Virus record (IMG/VR): IMGVR_UViG_3300028388_003903 | Coordinates: 1 to 25,016 of that record | Reading direction: 5' to 3' (one strand) | Length of the DNA stretch: 25,016 nt | Source of the DNA: a virus | Shown here: positions 1 to 7,863 of the stretch, piece after piece | Position numbering within the stretch: position 1 is the stretch's first letter | Layout: each line of letters begins with the position of its first letter | Translations under genes and position numbers: made by a program | The notes under the pieces: generated by a model | Databases searched by the model: none | The model's input: only the letters and a program-made list of their open reading frames with translations | What the model was told of the DNA's origin: nothing

Positions 1-315
1 CCGTCGCGTATCGCCGGGAAGTACCTTTTTGCACGGGTACTTCGCATCTAGCCTGGCTCGCCGCTGGCCGCATCGGCAAGGTAGCCCCAACCACCGCCGG
101 AGTTGTTTGTACCACCTGCCCGGCCACCATAACAAACGCTCGATCGCGGAGCCGACGCCATCGGCCCGAGTGATCCAGCACAACGCCACGGCCCAGGCGG
201 GACACGGCGGCGGTGCCTCCGACCATGCGCCACAATTCAATACTTCATGACACGCGGGGCAGACTATCGGCCCAGCCAAGTCTCCGAAAAAACGCCATCC
301 GCATTTACACGCCAT
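1..315 (-). CDS. Partial Cys-rich zinc-binding-like protein, open at left edge
   Basis: An ATG at 315 lies in another frame inside the last codons of the upstream tail gene, and the frame stays open for 105 codons to the window edge, so the C-terminus is missing. Visible cysteines are C3 and C5, then a CPAC knuckle (C19, C22), C28, C38, C46, and a late Pro-Cys-x-Cys with following Arg/Leu/Asp/Tyr-Pro (C80, C82, Y93, P94, C95). The late part resembles a recurrent motif of small prophage proteins (G-x-x-P-C-x-x-C-x-x-R...L-N-x-x-F-P), which is recalled family knowledge and not a search result. It continues the tail-end operon. No function can be assigned; a zinc-stabilised accessory virion or host-takeover protein is possible. 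Competing frames in this stretch are broken by stops. Confidence 0.6.
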   Translation of the reverse strand, partial: MACKCGWRFFGDLAGPIVCPACHEVLNCGAWSEAPPPCPAWAVALCWITRADGVGSAIERLLWWPGRWYKQLRRWLGLPCRCGQRRARLDAKYPCKKVLPGDTRR

Positions 316-991
316 CACTGCTAATAGCCACACTCAACGACGAAGGATCACACCCGTTCGTGACGGCGTTCAATGCCGTAGAATCGCTGACAATCGAAAC
401 GGCGGTTTCGCAATCGGTTCGACTGATGACGTTGTTACACTCCTCGTAGCACGGCGGCGATAGCTCGTATTCCCAATCGTCCAACACATCCGGCAATGAA
501 TAGTTGATCGTCCTGGTGTACCGGGCCAACGTCGGCGTTAAAGAACAAATTGTCGGCGTGGGGTATGGATTACTGCTTGGTGTGGCAAAACGTATTTGGC
601 CTGATCGGATAACCACTTGCAGGCCCAAACTGGTGCCCTCCGTCCCGATTTCCAGCGTCGCTAAATTGTAGTAATCAAAGCCGCCGCTAGTGCAAACAAA
701 CCCCGCCGCGCACCACTTCGTAGACGTGCAAGCGTTGACAATGTAGGTACCTGCGAAATTGGGGCATGTGCCGCTGACGCCTAGACAATCCGTCCCAACA
801 CTCCAAGGCACGCCGGTCATAGAACCGCTAATCGTCACGTTGGTGCGACGCGTTTTGATTGTGCCGTATGCCGTAGAGACACACTTGCACGCGTTGCCCT
901 TCAACACCGTGCAATTGCACGGACAGAGTGTCAAATGGTCGGGCGTCGAGTTTTGGCGGGCCAGGTGGCCGGACACGAGTTGTAATGGCAT
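305..991 (-). CDS. Cys-rich distal tail protein (hypothetical)
   Basis: A 228-residue protein starting at an ATG that overlaps the TAA of the preceding gene (TAATG), which favours this start over the longer upstream frame. It carries 15 cysteines, including a CPCNC cluster and ACKC near the N-terminus, and is otherwise rich in Thr, Ser and Gly as beta-structured tail proteins are. There is no signal peptide or membrane segment. The many cysteines could form disulphides once the virion is outside the cell, or bind metal. Its place after the tape measure and other tail genes suggests a tail-tip or fibre component. No specific family is recognised. Confidence 0.75.
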   Translation of the reverse strand: MPLQLVSGHLARQNSTPDHLTLCPCNCTVLKGNACKCVSTAYGTIKTRRTNVTISGSMTGVPWSVGTDCLGVSGTCPNFAGTYIVNACTSTKWCAAGFVCTSGGFDYYNLATLEIGTEGTSLGLQVVIRSGQIRFATPSSNPYPTPTICSLTPTLARYTRTINYSLPDVLDDWEYELSPPCYEECNNVISRTDCETAVSIVSDSTALNAVTNGCDPSSLSVAISSDGV

Positions 992-1809
992 TACGTACAG
1001 ACAACCGCGGTATCGATATTTTGAAGCGTTGAACCGTCGTAGGTTTGCTCGAGATCCGGTGAGTTCCATTGCACGTCCACAACCCCCGGATGCACCGCCA
1101 ACCAATCGCCGTTCAAACTCTCTTGGGCGGCGAGAATGTACATATTCGCCGGGATGGCGAACGGCCAGATATTGTGCACGGTCAGCGTCTTGGTGTTGCT
1201 GGCCAATGCTCCGCTGGTAATGCGAAACTCCGTACAAGTGGCGTTGCTTACGGTCGTGCCGGTGCGGGCGGCGATCCCGCCCCCTGGTGTTTGCACAATC
1301 TTCGCGGCACCGCCGCCGGTACTGCCTGCGTTCAGCACTACCGGCAACAATTTTTCGTCGCTTGCGTCGGGCGTGCCTAGTAGTCGAATTGCCCCGGAGC
1401 TGGCGGGCGTGAGTGCGAGTGCGGGCGTTGCGTAGTCACCGGACCCGGCCGCTACGGTCGCGAGCGCTACGCCGTCGATAACAGCCCGGCCGAGCTGCCC
1501 GTCGGCTAGCGGATCGATAAGAATTGCCGGCGGTTTATCGTCGTCCGCGTCGGCGGCAACGAAGACAACCTCGGTGGTAGCCTGGTCGAGATCCCAGACC
1601 ATGCCATCCAAGCCGACACAGTCAAACCGTGCTAAATCCTGGCCGGTGTCGTTGCGTATGACCGCCACGCGCGAGCTGGGATTGTAGCTTTCGGCGGTCG
1701 GCAAATCCAAATCCCGCAACTCGCCGCGGGCTTGCTGGTTTGCGAACGCGTTCCACCGATTCACCTCGGCGGCGCGGAATCGTGCGGGTTGTCCCTGGAA
1801 TCGATACAC
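991..1809 (-). CDS. Tail-tip/fibre-like structural protein (hypothetical)
   Basis: A 272-residue protein. The N-terminal part (about residues 1-30) is a short helical segment (RAAEVNRWNAFANQQ), followed by a beta-rich region beginning RVAVIRNDTGQDLARFDCVG. This layout resembles proteins that recur at the distal end of tail operons in planctomycete prophages (recalled, not searched). The start overlaps the stop of the preceding gene, and its own stop overlaps the next start, so the cluster appears translationally coupled. Low-complexity Ala/Gly/Thr stretches fit an extended fibre. It is probably a virion component of the tail tip; the exact role is unknown. Confidence 0.75.
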   Translation of the reverse strand: MYRFQGQPARFRAAEVNRWNAFANQQARGELRDLDLPTAESYNPSSRVAVIRNDTGQDLARFDCVGLDGMVWDLDQATTEVVFVAADADDDKPPAILIDPLADGQLGRAVIDGVALATVAAGSGDYATPALALTPASSGAIRLLGTPDASDEKLLPVVLNAGSTGGGAAKIVQTPGGGIAARTGTTVSNATCTEFRITSGALASNTKTLTVHNIWPFAIPANMYILAAQESLNGDWLAVHPGVVDVQWNSPDLEQTYDGSTLQNIDTAVVCT

Positions 1810-2237
1810 TACGCCCTCTGCATGCCGCTGGCAAGAATGTCCATTACGAGATTATCGGCGGCGTCGGCCACCCCTAGGATCGTAACCCAATCGCCGGCGG
1901 CCAGGTCTGACAACGGACCGATAGCCTTGGCTGTCAATCCGCTCACAACGTACGTTTCGCCCACAGTTAACGTGGCGCCTAAATCTACATTGCCCGGTGA
2001 AAACGCGAACGCCGCGTATCCGTCGGCTGCCGCTGGCGTGAGAAAGATGCCGGCGGCCTCTGCCTTGGCTGCGGCTCCCGTCGCGTTAGTCCCGTCGCAA
2101 CCGTAATATTTTGAGTCCGCGTCGTTCAAATAGCCGGGCTGTCCTTGCGTGACTGCCTCGCCAACTTGCACCGCAGCAATGACTGTGCTCGCGTCGTTGA
2201 CGCCCACGTTAGCCGCTGTTTGTGATAAATCTGCCAT
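1809..2237 (-). CDS. Small decoration-like tail/fibre protein (hypothetical)
   Basis: A 142-residue protein whose ATG lies directly next to the stop of the upstream gene. It is rich in Ala, Gly, Thr and Val, without charged clusters or membrane segments, and has alternating polar/hydrophobic patterning typical of small beta-barrel decoration proteins (for example GDWVTILGVADAADNLVMDIL at the end). It faintly recalls the DUF2190-like protein at 4863-5207. Position after the tape measure points to the tail tip or fibre base rather than the capsid. Family membership is uncertain. Confidence 0.7.
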   Translation of the reverse strand: MADLSQTAANVGVNDASTVIAAVQVGEAVTQGQPGYLNDADSKYYGCDGTNATGAAAKAEAAGIFLTPAAADGYAAFAFSPGNVDLGATLTVGETYVVSGLTAKAIGPLSDLAAGDWVTILGVADAADNLVMDILASGMQRA

Positions 2238-3041
2238 TTAGAGCCCCAATGCTGAAAACGAGGAGTAGCTTGCTATTTGATGCACGTAGACGGCCGCAGG
2301 TCTGGACACCAGCCGCTTCGCCGTGGTGTCCGCCTCGAGCGCGTACAGCACGTCGATTAGTTCCCAGCCGAGAATCCCCGTTACGTTGATGCGATCAAAT
2401 CGGAACGGAGGCGAATTAGGCCGGAAGCCAAACTGGTAACTGATGGGAAACTTGTCGCCGGTGCGTCGTCCGCGGGCCCCTAAGAACTTCACGGTACCGG
2501 CAGCCCGGCCGGCAAACGTGCCGCCGTTCACATGACCGACCAAACTCTCGATGATCCCCTGGTACGCGAGCGTCACACTGGCAACCGGCCAATGTTTGGT
2601 AATCGCAAACGTGCTGGCCGGCGTCAACTGCGGTCGCCCTTGGACCGCTCCGCCTTGCTGCACACCAATAGCACCGCCGAACTCCGGCGCGCGGCGACCT
2701 GGTGGCGCGAAACTGCGTGTGGCTACCGCTTGCGTCAGCGGTTCGTTTTGCGCGGAAACGTCGAACTCGTACTCGGTCTGATTAGCTTCGGGCGTGGGCT
2801 GGCTTCGATACGCTACCGAAAACTCGAAAAACTCATCGTCTCGCAGTTCAATAGCGGCGATGCCGTCCAGATACGCCGTTCTGCCGCCGGGAAACGTAAA
2901 CCGCGTCGGTAGCTGTGCGTCGAGCTCGGCCCGCGCGTCGGCGTAGGACGTTGCCCCGGTTACCTGCCAAGTAGTATTGGCGCTCGGGTTTTCCTCGTCG
3001 TTCAGCTCGCGCCGATTGGATAATTCGTACGCCGTGGCCAT
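2238..3041 (-). CDS. Distal tail/baseplate-like protein (hypothetical)
   Basis: A 267-residue protein whose ATG abuts the TAG stop of the tape-measure gene. In siphovirus tail operons this slot usually holds the distal tail protein or tail hub, and the composition (beta-strand-rich, aromatic residues near GWELIDVLYALEAD and a C-terminal hydrophobic patch) is compatible with that. No diagnostic motif was recognised. The assignment is by synteny only; a minor tail protein of another kind is equally possible. Confidence 0.7.
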   Translation of the reverse strand: MATAYELSNRRELNDEENPSANTTWQVTGATSYADARAELDAQLPTRFTFPGGRTAYLDGIAAIELRDDEFFEFSVAYRSQPTPEANQTEYEFDVSAQNEPLTQAVATRSFAPPGRRAPEFGGAIGVQQGGAVQGRPQLTPASTFAITKHWPVASVTLAYQGIIESLVGHVNGGTFAGRAAGTVKFLGARGRRTGDKFPISYQFGFRPNSPPFRFDRINVTGILGWELIDVLYALEADTTAKRLVSRPAAVYVHQIASYSSFSALGL

Positions 3042-4769
3042 CTACCCGAGCCCCCCTTGGGCGGCGATCTGGCCGAGTAGCTGCACCTGCCGGCGTGTCA
3101 ACGCGAGCAACTGCCCGAACTGCGTATCGGCATTACCTCCGACCGCCTGCGCTTGGGCCTGGGCCGGACCTGGCACCGCTTGCGGTGGCTGTTGCAATTC
3201 GGCCGGCGGTCCAATCGGGCGCCTGACGTTAGGCGGAATCCGGTCCGGTGGCGGTCGGCGGTTGTCTGCCGGTGCCCTACGCTGCCCTAGCCGGCTGGCC
3301 TGCTGCAAACGGGCGTTTAACTGCCGCTGAGCTCGAGCCAGCGCCGGTTCGAGCGTCGCCGCGAGATTGGCCTCGGTGAACACTCCCGCGAATACGCTTT
3401 GCATCGCTTCGGCCAACGCGGCCCCGCCGCGCAGGGCGGCCAATGCAATCTTGGGAATCGATGCGAACGCCTTATAGACCAGCTTGCCTAAGGCGCTGAA
3501 AAAACTGGTAGTAATTTTGCCGGCATTGTCCCACAGATACTCCACGCCGATCAGCACTTGTTGCGCGCCTTGTAGTGTCGCCACTTTGACGCCTGCCCAC
3601 GCAATCTGTGCGGCTAGCTTAAACTGGCCGCCCTTGAGTGCAGACACGATCCCGCCGAATGTCTTTTGAAACGTGGCGAACACCCTGCCGAAAGACTCGC
3701 GGACAAACTCGAACGCCGGGCCGAGTAAGCCGGCCTGGTGGGCTACGTACGCCACGCCCGCGCCGAGCGCTACCACGCCGGCGGCCACTGCCGCCACTGG
3801 TGCGCTAATCGTGCCGACCACGGCGGCCACTGCTCCCAGCGCCGTATGTAACCCGCTAATCGCCAGCCCTAACCCGGCCACGCCTCCGCCGACCACCGCC
3901 ACAGCCGTACCGACGGCCGCCAGGCCTGTGCCTACCGCAGCCACCACCGTCACCAGCTCGCGGTTCTGATCGATCCACTTGGCCACGCCCGCGCTGATCC
4001 CCGCGATGGTGTCCGCTATCTTGGTGATGGTCGGCGCCACTGCGGCGCCCAGTTTCAAGAACGAGGCTTGCACCGAACGCCCTACCCGGTTCATGGCGTC
4101 GCCCAGCTTGGCGGCGGCGTCGGCATCTTCCTGGCCGATGGTAATACCTAACTCTTTCGCCTCCGCGGTTAACGCTCGGATGCCCCCGGCGCCCTCATCG
4201 ATGAGCGGCTTAATCTGGCGGAAGTTATCGCCGAAAATCTCGAAGCCGAGCTGAGCGGCCAGAGTTTCGTTTTTCATCTTGCTGAGCGCATCGGCCAGCA
4301 CGAGAAATCTATCCTCCGTGCTCAGCCGGTTTAACTGCTGGGCGGACAGACCCAACAGCTCGATAGCTCGCTGGGCCGGGCCCATCTCCGTGGTGGCGTT
4401 CGCTACCCGCCGATTCATACGGAACAGCGCGGCCCCTACGGAATCGAGATTCGTGCCGCTTTGCTCGGCGGCAAACCCGAGCTCCGAGAGAAACGCCGCC
4501 GAGGCGTTGGTTCGGATTCCCAGCTTTTGGATTTCATCGCCGGCCGTTTGGAAGCTGCGCGTAGCTGCGGCGAGTGGACCGACGACGGCAGCCCCGAGCG
4601 CTTTGATGCCCGCCCCGGCCGCTGCGGCCGATTTACCGATAGAACCAATCCGCTCGCCGGTCCGGCTGAGTTTGGCCCCTAGGCCCTTCATGCCGCGCAC
4701 GAGCGGCGTATCGTCGCTGAATAGCTCGACGTACGCCTCGCCCGCTTTGACCGCCCCAGGCCTGGCCAT
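3042..4769 (-). CDS. Tail tape measure protein
   Basis: A 575-residue Ala/Gly-rich, largely helical protein. The N-terminal half has the TP901/tape-measure character (repeated heptad-like helices, ELGFAAEQSGTNLDSVGAALFRMNRRVANA, then LSTEDRFLVLADALSKMK and FGDNFRQIKPLIDEGAGG). A long hydrophobic Ala/Val/Gly stretch at about residues 270-345 is the expected membrane-active section. The C-terminal 100 residues are Pro/Gln-rich. The protein sets tail length; at about 0.15 nm per residue (published ruler relation) this would give a short siphovirus tail of roughly 85 nm. The start has a GAGG about 10 bases upstream. It sits downstream of the G/GT chaperones, as in lambda, with a DUF2190 gene in between. 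Confidence 0.93.
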   Translation of the reverse strand: MARPGAVKAGEAYVELFSDDTPLVRGMKGLGAKLSRTGERIGSIGKSAAAAGAGIKALGAAVVGPLAAATRSFQTAGDEIQKLGIRTNASAAFLSELGFAAEQSGTNLDSVGAALFRMNRRVANATTEMGPAQRAIELLGLSAQQLNRLSTEDRFLVLADALSKMKNETLAAQLGFEIFGDNFRQIKPLIDEGAGGIRALTAEAKELGITIGQEDADAAAKLGDAMNRVGRSVQASFLKLGAAVAPTITKIADTIAGISAGVAKWIDQNRELVTVVAAVGTGLAAVGTAVAVVGGGVAGLGLAISGLHTALGAVAAVVGTISAPVAAVAAGVVALGAGVAYVAHQAGLLGPAFEFVRESFGRVFATFQKTFGGIVSALKGGQFKLAAQIAWAGVKVATLQGAQQVLIGVEYLWDNAGKITTSFFSALGKLVYKAFASIPKIALAALRGGAALAEAMQSVFAGVFTEANLAATLEPALARAQRQLNARLQQASRLGQRRAPADNRRPPPDRIPPNVRRPIGPPAELQQPPQAVPGPAQAQAQAVGGNADTQFGQLLALTRRQVQLLGQIAAQGGLG

Positions 4770-4862
4770 GCTCGTTCAACCTCGTGGAAAAAACGCTGGC
4801 CCGTATCGCCGGCCGCCCGCGCCGGTTTTTTGCGGTGGTCCGGTCCACCCGCGCTTGCGAAA
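4770..4862 (-). other. Intergenic gap with GC-rich hairpins before tape measure gene
   Basis: This is one of the few real gaps in the operon (93 bases). On the minus strand it can form GGTGG/CCACC and CCGGC/GCCGG hairpins, with an A-tract after the first and TTTTTT about 20 bases after the second. The T run is too far from the stem for a standard intrinsic terminator, so it may be an attenuator, a processing site, or simply a leader that exposes the tape-measure ribosome-binding site. Confidence 0.35.
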
Positions 4863-5207
4863 TTACGGCGTTAGCATCTGCGGCGTTAGCTTAACGTCCA
4901 CATCCGCTACTCCGTTGCCGGCGTCCTCGACAGCTTTGCCGATGATCTTGTGAGTGCTGGCGGTGGTCGTTCCGCGCGTATTGCCCGCGTCCCAATAGAT
5001 CGTGTCACCGATTGACACCACGTCCGTACTTAGTTTGGGAATGTTGATAACGCCCTCGATCCTCAAACTACCTTTTTCGTTCGCCAGGATATCGTTCGGC
5101 ACCTGCCCCACGAGTTCACTTTCCACCACGATATCGCCGGCGGAAAGATTGCTACCCGGTGTGTAATCGATCAAATCGCCAGTGTGACGATACAGGCTAG
5201 TCGGCAT
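4863..5207 (-). CDS. DUF2190-like protein (decoration/tail)
   Basis: A 114-residue protein with the DUF2190 pattern: an N-terminal GD-initiated strand followed by LSAGDIVVESELVGQVPNDI, a middle segment SLRIEGVINIPKL, then VSIGDTIYWDAGN and a final IGKAVEDAGNGVADVDVKLTP, where a Gly-rich turn precedes the last strand. Members are small beta-barrel proteins usually found beside capsid genes as decoration proteins. Here it sits instead between the tail chaperone GT and the tape measure, and its start overlaps the GT stop by about 10 bases, which points to a tail role or a rearranged order. Confidence 0.8.
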   Translation of the reverse strand: MPTSLYRHTGDLIDYTPGSNLSAGDIVVESELVGQVPNDILANEKGSLRIEGVINIPKLSTDVVSIGDTIYWDAGNTRGTTTASTHKIIGKAVEDAGNGVADVDVKLTPQMLTP

Positions 5208-5825
5208 TGGATTTTCCCCTTGTGTGTTGCCTCAATTGACGGCGGTAAAACGCTTTGTAGTGGTCCGGGTGGAACTGCTCCGCGGCGGCCGACTTGTCGC
5301 CCAACGCGTTGCGGAAATTGGCTATCAACGACGCGGTATGGTCCCAGTCTCTACTGGCCTTTCCCTCCGCCATCCATACCAACTGACGAAGGGAATACGG
5401 CCCCGGCTCTACTCCGACGTAGCCGGCGAGCCGATAGACGATTTCCTCAACTGTGCGCGTAGTTGCGCAAACTCCGCTTTCGTTTCTTGGACCGCGTCGG
5501 CCAGCAGCTCCGCGCGTTCCTTCTGGAAAAAATTTTGTAGCGCATCTACCAGCGCCTCGGCTGCCGCCGGTACGACGTCGCCCACAATTCTTGCCTCGAA
5601 AGAGTCTCGATCGAGCGGCGCCGGCTTCCAGCGTTCGCACTCGGGCTGACACACGGCATACAGCGCATCGACTACGGTGTGGCTGCCGCGGAACCAGTCC
5701 CCGAAGTACATCTCGACTTTGCTCAGATCGACCCCCGCCGCTGCGCTGCGGCGCATGGCGGCCCAATCGATGGAAATGTGCCATTCGTGGCCCTGAGCGT
5801 CTTTGAAATTTGTAACGGTACTCAT
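5197..5825 (-). CDS. Tail assembly chaperone GT, -1 frameshift product
   Basis: After G there is an overlapping open frame in the -1 register whose end (EEIVYRLAGYVGVEPGPYSL, then LRQLVWMAEGKASRDWDHTA) is typical of the T part of tail assembly chaperones. The T segment has no usable ATG, GTG or TTG near its conserved part, so it must be reached by frameshifting. A perfect A-AAT-TTT heptamer followed in frame by T-TTT-TTC lies at 5526-5536 in the G frame. Slippage at either gives the same fusion of 209 residues, with the coordinates counted exactly (629 bases plus one re-read base). G and GT scaffold the tape measure during tail assembly, as in lambda. About 39 codons separate the slip site from the G stop, longer than in lambda. 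Confidence 0.8.
5409..5825 (-). CDS. Tail assembly chaperone G
   Basis: A 138-residue protein located between the tail tube and tape-measure genes, the canonical place of lambda gpG. The N-terminal half is a compact domain (HEWHISIDWAAMRR, then VEMYFGDWF, and VDALYAVCQPECERW), and the C-terminal part (about residues 85-125) is charged helix or coiled coil (QKERAELLADAVQETKAEF). The zero-frame product ends at 5409. A -1 slippery site within the helical part allows a minority of ribosomes to make the longer GT protein. It assists tape-measure folding and is not expected in the mature virion. Confidence 0.85.
   Translation of the reverse strand: MSTVTNFKDAQGHEWHISIDWAAMRRSAAAGVDLSKVEMYFGDWFRGSHTVVDALYAVCQPECERWKPAPLDRDSFEARIVGDVVPAAAEALVDALQNFFQKERAELLADAVQETKAEFAQLRAQLRKSSIGSPATSE
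5526..5536 (-). promoter_or_regulatory. Programmed -1 frameshift slippery site
   Basis: On the minus strand the sequence AAAATTTTTTC is read in the G frame as CAA AAT TTT TTC. It contains two overlapping X-XXY-YYZ heptamers in the correct phase, A-AAT-TTT and T-TTT-TTC. A weak GC-rich stem could form just downstream (two CGCG blocks), but no strong pseudoknot was identified. Confidence 0.8.
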
Positions 5826-5856
5826 CTTGCAGGTTCAGGCGTGTTATGGGCGTGTC

Positions 5857-6315
5857 TTATGGGCGGGTAGTTGGTAGCGCACCGCTGAGGAACGTCGGTG
5901 TCAAATCCGAGTCGGGCGTGGGCCGGAACACGGCTTCACAAATGACAATTCCCTCGAGATCTTGGGTTTCGTTCCAATTGGTGCATTTCCACATCGCGTC
6001 CAGCCCATCGGACCCCGTGGCGTCGGCGCCATCATAGGCGACCAGCTCCACCGCCGTACCGCCTTGGGCCGCGGTTTGAATGGCCAGGAAAGACGTATCG
6101 TCTTTATCCTTGACGAACGTAATATTGAGCGTCGCGTCCTTGAGCGTCGTTTCGTTCATCCGCCAACCACCCGAGCCGCGGCGGCTGGCATCGACCTCGC
6201 TCAAACTCACCTCGTAGTTGGCATCCCGGACCGCGTCCACCTCCGCGAATGTCGGCGATGCGTACGAGCCGGAATTGTAGAAAATCTCGCAATCTAAACC
6301 GCGAATGGTGCCCAT
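5857..6315 (-). CDS. Major tail tube protein
   Basis: A 152-residue protein with the pattern of siphovirus tail tube proteins: a short N-terminal strand, VDAVRDANYEVSLSEVDASRRGSGGWRM, in which the acidic/Arg/Gly loop precedes a Trp, then TLKDATLNITFVKDKDDTSF, and a C-terminal domain with the paired WKCTNWNETQDLEGIVICEAVFRP strand block. It lies directly upstream of the G/GT chaperones, the expected order. Two near-identical 10-base copies (GCGTGT..TTATGGGC on the plus strand) lie in the 31-base gap before G and have no obvious meaning. Confidence 0.88.
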   Translation of the reverse strand: MGTIRGLDCEIFYNSGSYASPTFAEVDAVRDANYEVSLSEVDASRRGSGGWRMNETTLKDATLNITFVKDKDDTSFLAIQTAAQGGTAVELVAYDGADATGSDGLDAMWKCTNWNETQDLEGIVICEAVFRPTPDSDLTPTFLSGALPTTRP

Positions 6316-6327
6316 CGTTGCTCCCCT

Positions 6328-6711
6328 TTACTTGATAGCTCCGGACCACAGCTCCGGTAGTTTGGTTCTTGCGGCGTCCATAGCCGGTCGCATGTACGGC
6401 CGCGGCTGTAAATGTCGGCGGCGGCGCGTGCCTTCCAACGCTGCCGGCGTAAACGTCTTGGCCCCCGGTAAACGCTCCGGACCGACCACTACGCTTTGCG
6501 TGGTAGCGTCCCAACTGTAAAAGATGAAACGCTTGAGAGTCCCGGTCCGATTGGTCGGCGGCTTGCCTGGTTGGCTCGGTTTCTTGCGCCGCCGGATCGA
6601 ACGCCTGGCGATCGTACGCACCAACGCCCCTTGGCGATTGCCTACCCGGGCCTTGGCGTCCGGGATTCGCCGGCGTTGGAACTCGAACCGTGGCTTGTAG
6701 TGAACTTTCAT
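6328..6711 (-). CDS. HK97 gp10-like tail completion protein
   Basis: A 127-residue, strongly basic protein. It has the characteristic gp10 layout: an Arg-rich N-terminal helix, a central RTGTLKRFIFYSWD beta segment, and a C-terminal RPYMRPAMDAARTKLPELW helix, close to the family RPFLRPA signature. Such proteins act at the head-tail interface or tail terminator. The start overlaps the stop of the preceding TM-protein gene by four bases (ATGA), and it precedes the tail tube gene, consistent with the role. Confidence 0.75.
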   Translation of the reverse strand: MKVHYKPRFEFQRRRIPDAKARVGNRQGALVRTIARRSIRRRKKPSQPGKPPTNRTGTLKRFIFYSWDATTQSVVVGPERLPGAKTFTPAALEGTRRRRHLQPRPYMRPAMDAARTKLPELWSGAIK

Positions 6712-7109
6712 CGGGATTCGATCTCACGCAACGCGCCGATGGCCGGGTCAAACTTGGATTTCATTTCCGGGTAGTGCGACTCGAGCGCGTGTAAGCCGTT
6801 GATTAACCCGCGGGCTGCCGCTCTCTGATTGGAAAGGATCATCGCCAACGTATCATGCGTGTTTTTGTGCGCTGGCCCTTGCGTATCCCGAATGATGTGT
6901 ACTTGCTCGTTGGTGTCTGCCGTTAGCGGCCCCTGTTTCTTGATCGCGTCCGCCGTAGCGCGGTTGGCTTCCACACCCGAGATGAAAAACGTTTTCAAAT
7001 CCGGCCCGAGGTACCGTATCAACTGATAGGCCGCGTATCCGCCCGCTAACAACAGTAGCAGAGAGGTGGATTGTGTCGCCTTGTCCCAAATCCAATCGAA
7101 AACTTCCAT
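6708..7109 (-). CDS. Small single-TM protein, holin/spanin candidate
   Basis: A 133-residue protein with one hydrophobic segment at about residues 15-33 (STSLLLLLAGGYAAYQLI) preceded by a short acidic N-terminus, then a soluble helical tail containing Thr/His/Gln-rich polar stretches. It is the third gene of a three-gene insertion (subtilase, secreted Pro-rich protein, TM protein) between tail completion genes. Membrane topology and size would fit a type III holin or an inner-membrane spanin subunit, but no family signature was recognised, so the lysis role is an inference from context. Confidence 0.65.
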   Translation of the reverse strand: MEVFDWIWDKATQSTSLLLLLAGGYAAYQLIRYLGPDLKTFFISGVEANRATADAIKKQGPLTADTNEQVHIIRDTQGPAHKNTHDTLAMILSNQRAAARGLINGLHALESHYPEMKSKFDPAIGALREIESR

Positions 7110-7113
7110 GGCT

Positions 7114-7833
7114 TTACTTTCGTCCCGCGGCGGCCAGGCCGACGGCGGCCGCCCGCATCGCTGCTAAATAATCCGGTACCGTCGCGATCTTTCCGAGCGC
7201 TTGGTTCATCGGCTCGCGCCAACCGTTCAACCAGTTGACTTGCTGACTGTCACCCTCGCGCTGAGCCAGGGTGCGCCGAACCGTGCCGACGATAGCGGCC
7301 TTCGCGGTCGCTAAGCCGGGGCATTGGCCCCGCTTGCACATCCCCTGCAATTCCACCACCGTCCCGCGGATCGCCGCGCCTAGTTGTCCGGCGGTCGTCG
7401 GATCGTTCAACGCTTCGGCTAACCGTTGGCTCATCTCCTCGATCGACGTAGGCGGCTCCGGTGGCGGTGGCTCCGGTGGCGGTGGCTCCGGTGGCTCCGG
7501 TGGCTCCGGCGGTTCTTGCGGCTGACCAATCCGCACCGTGTGCGTTGCATAGTCGATATTGGCTTCGGTGTCGGCCGCAATCAACGTAAATTGATAGCGT
7601 CCCGGGCTGCCGACCGCGAACCCCAGCTCGAGCGGCGAACACTGCAAGAACGACAATCCCGGTGGAGTGATCCAACGAAAACCGTCCCCGGTGCTCTCCG
7701 TGCCTCTTAGTACCACCAAATCGCCCGGGCGTGCCTCGCTAGGCGCCTCGATTACCGCTTTAGCTTGTCCCCACGCCGCGGCGGCCAGGCACAGCACAAG
7801 CGCCACGGCAGGCGCTATCTGTTTTCCTCGCAT
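7114..7833 (-). CDS. Secreted PKD-like protein with Pro-Glu linker
   Basis: A 239-residue protein with a clear signal peptide: MRGK, a hydrophobic core VALVLCLAAAAWG and a likely cleavage after AWGQAKA (about residue 26). Residues 27-105 form a single Ig/PKD-like beta domain (SEARPGDLVVLRGTESTGDGFRWITP, then GRYQFTLIAAD). A Pro/Glu-rich linker (about 108-130) joins it to a helical C-terminal domain (about 130-239) containing one CKRGQC pair. It would be exported and act in the periplasm or on the surface. It belongs to the subtilase/secreted/TM cassette. Possible roles are a wall-binding lysis accessory, a superinfection exclusion factor, or a lysogenic conversion protein. Confidence 0.8.
   Translation of the reverse strand: MRGKQIAPAVALVLCLAAAAWGQAKAVIEAPSEARPGDLVVLRGTESTGDGFRWITPPGLSFLQCSPLELGFAVGSPGRYQFTLIAADTEANIDYATHTVRIGQPQEPPEPPEPPEPPPPEPPPPEPPTSIEEMSQRLAEALNDPTTAGQLGAAIRGTVVELQGMCKRGQCPGLATAKAAIVGTVRRTLAQREGDSQQVNWLNGWREPMNQALGKIATVPDYLAAMRAAAVGLAAAGRK
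7451..7513 (-). repeat. Short tandem repeats coding Pro-Glu linker
   Basis: On the plus strand GGCTCCGGT and GGCGGTGGC units alternate. They encode (E/P)PPEPP repeats in the linker of the secreted protein. The near-perfect DNA repetition suggests length variation by slippage or recombination. Confidence 0.8.
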
Positions 7834-7863
7834 CTCTTACCCCTTCCTGGTCAAACGCTCGCT

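Noticed and set aside
4633-4848. A 71-codon minus-strand frame over the tape-measure start.
   Set aside because: Basic, low-information shadow frame of the tape measure N-terminus and its leader.
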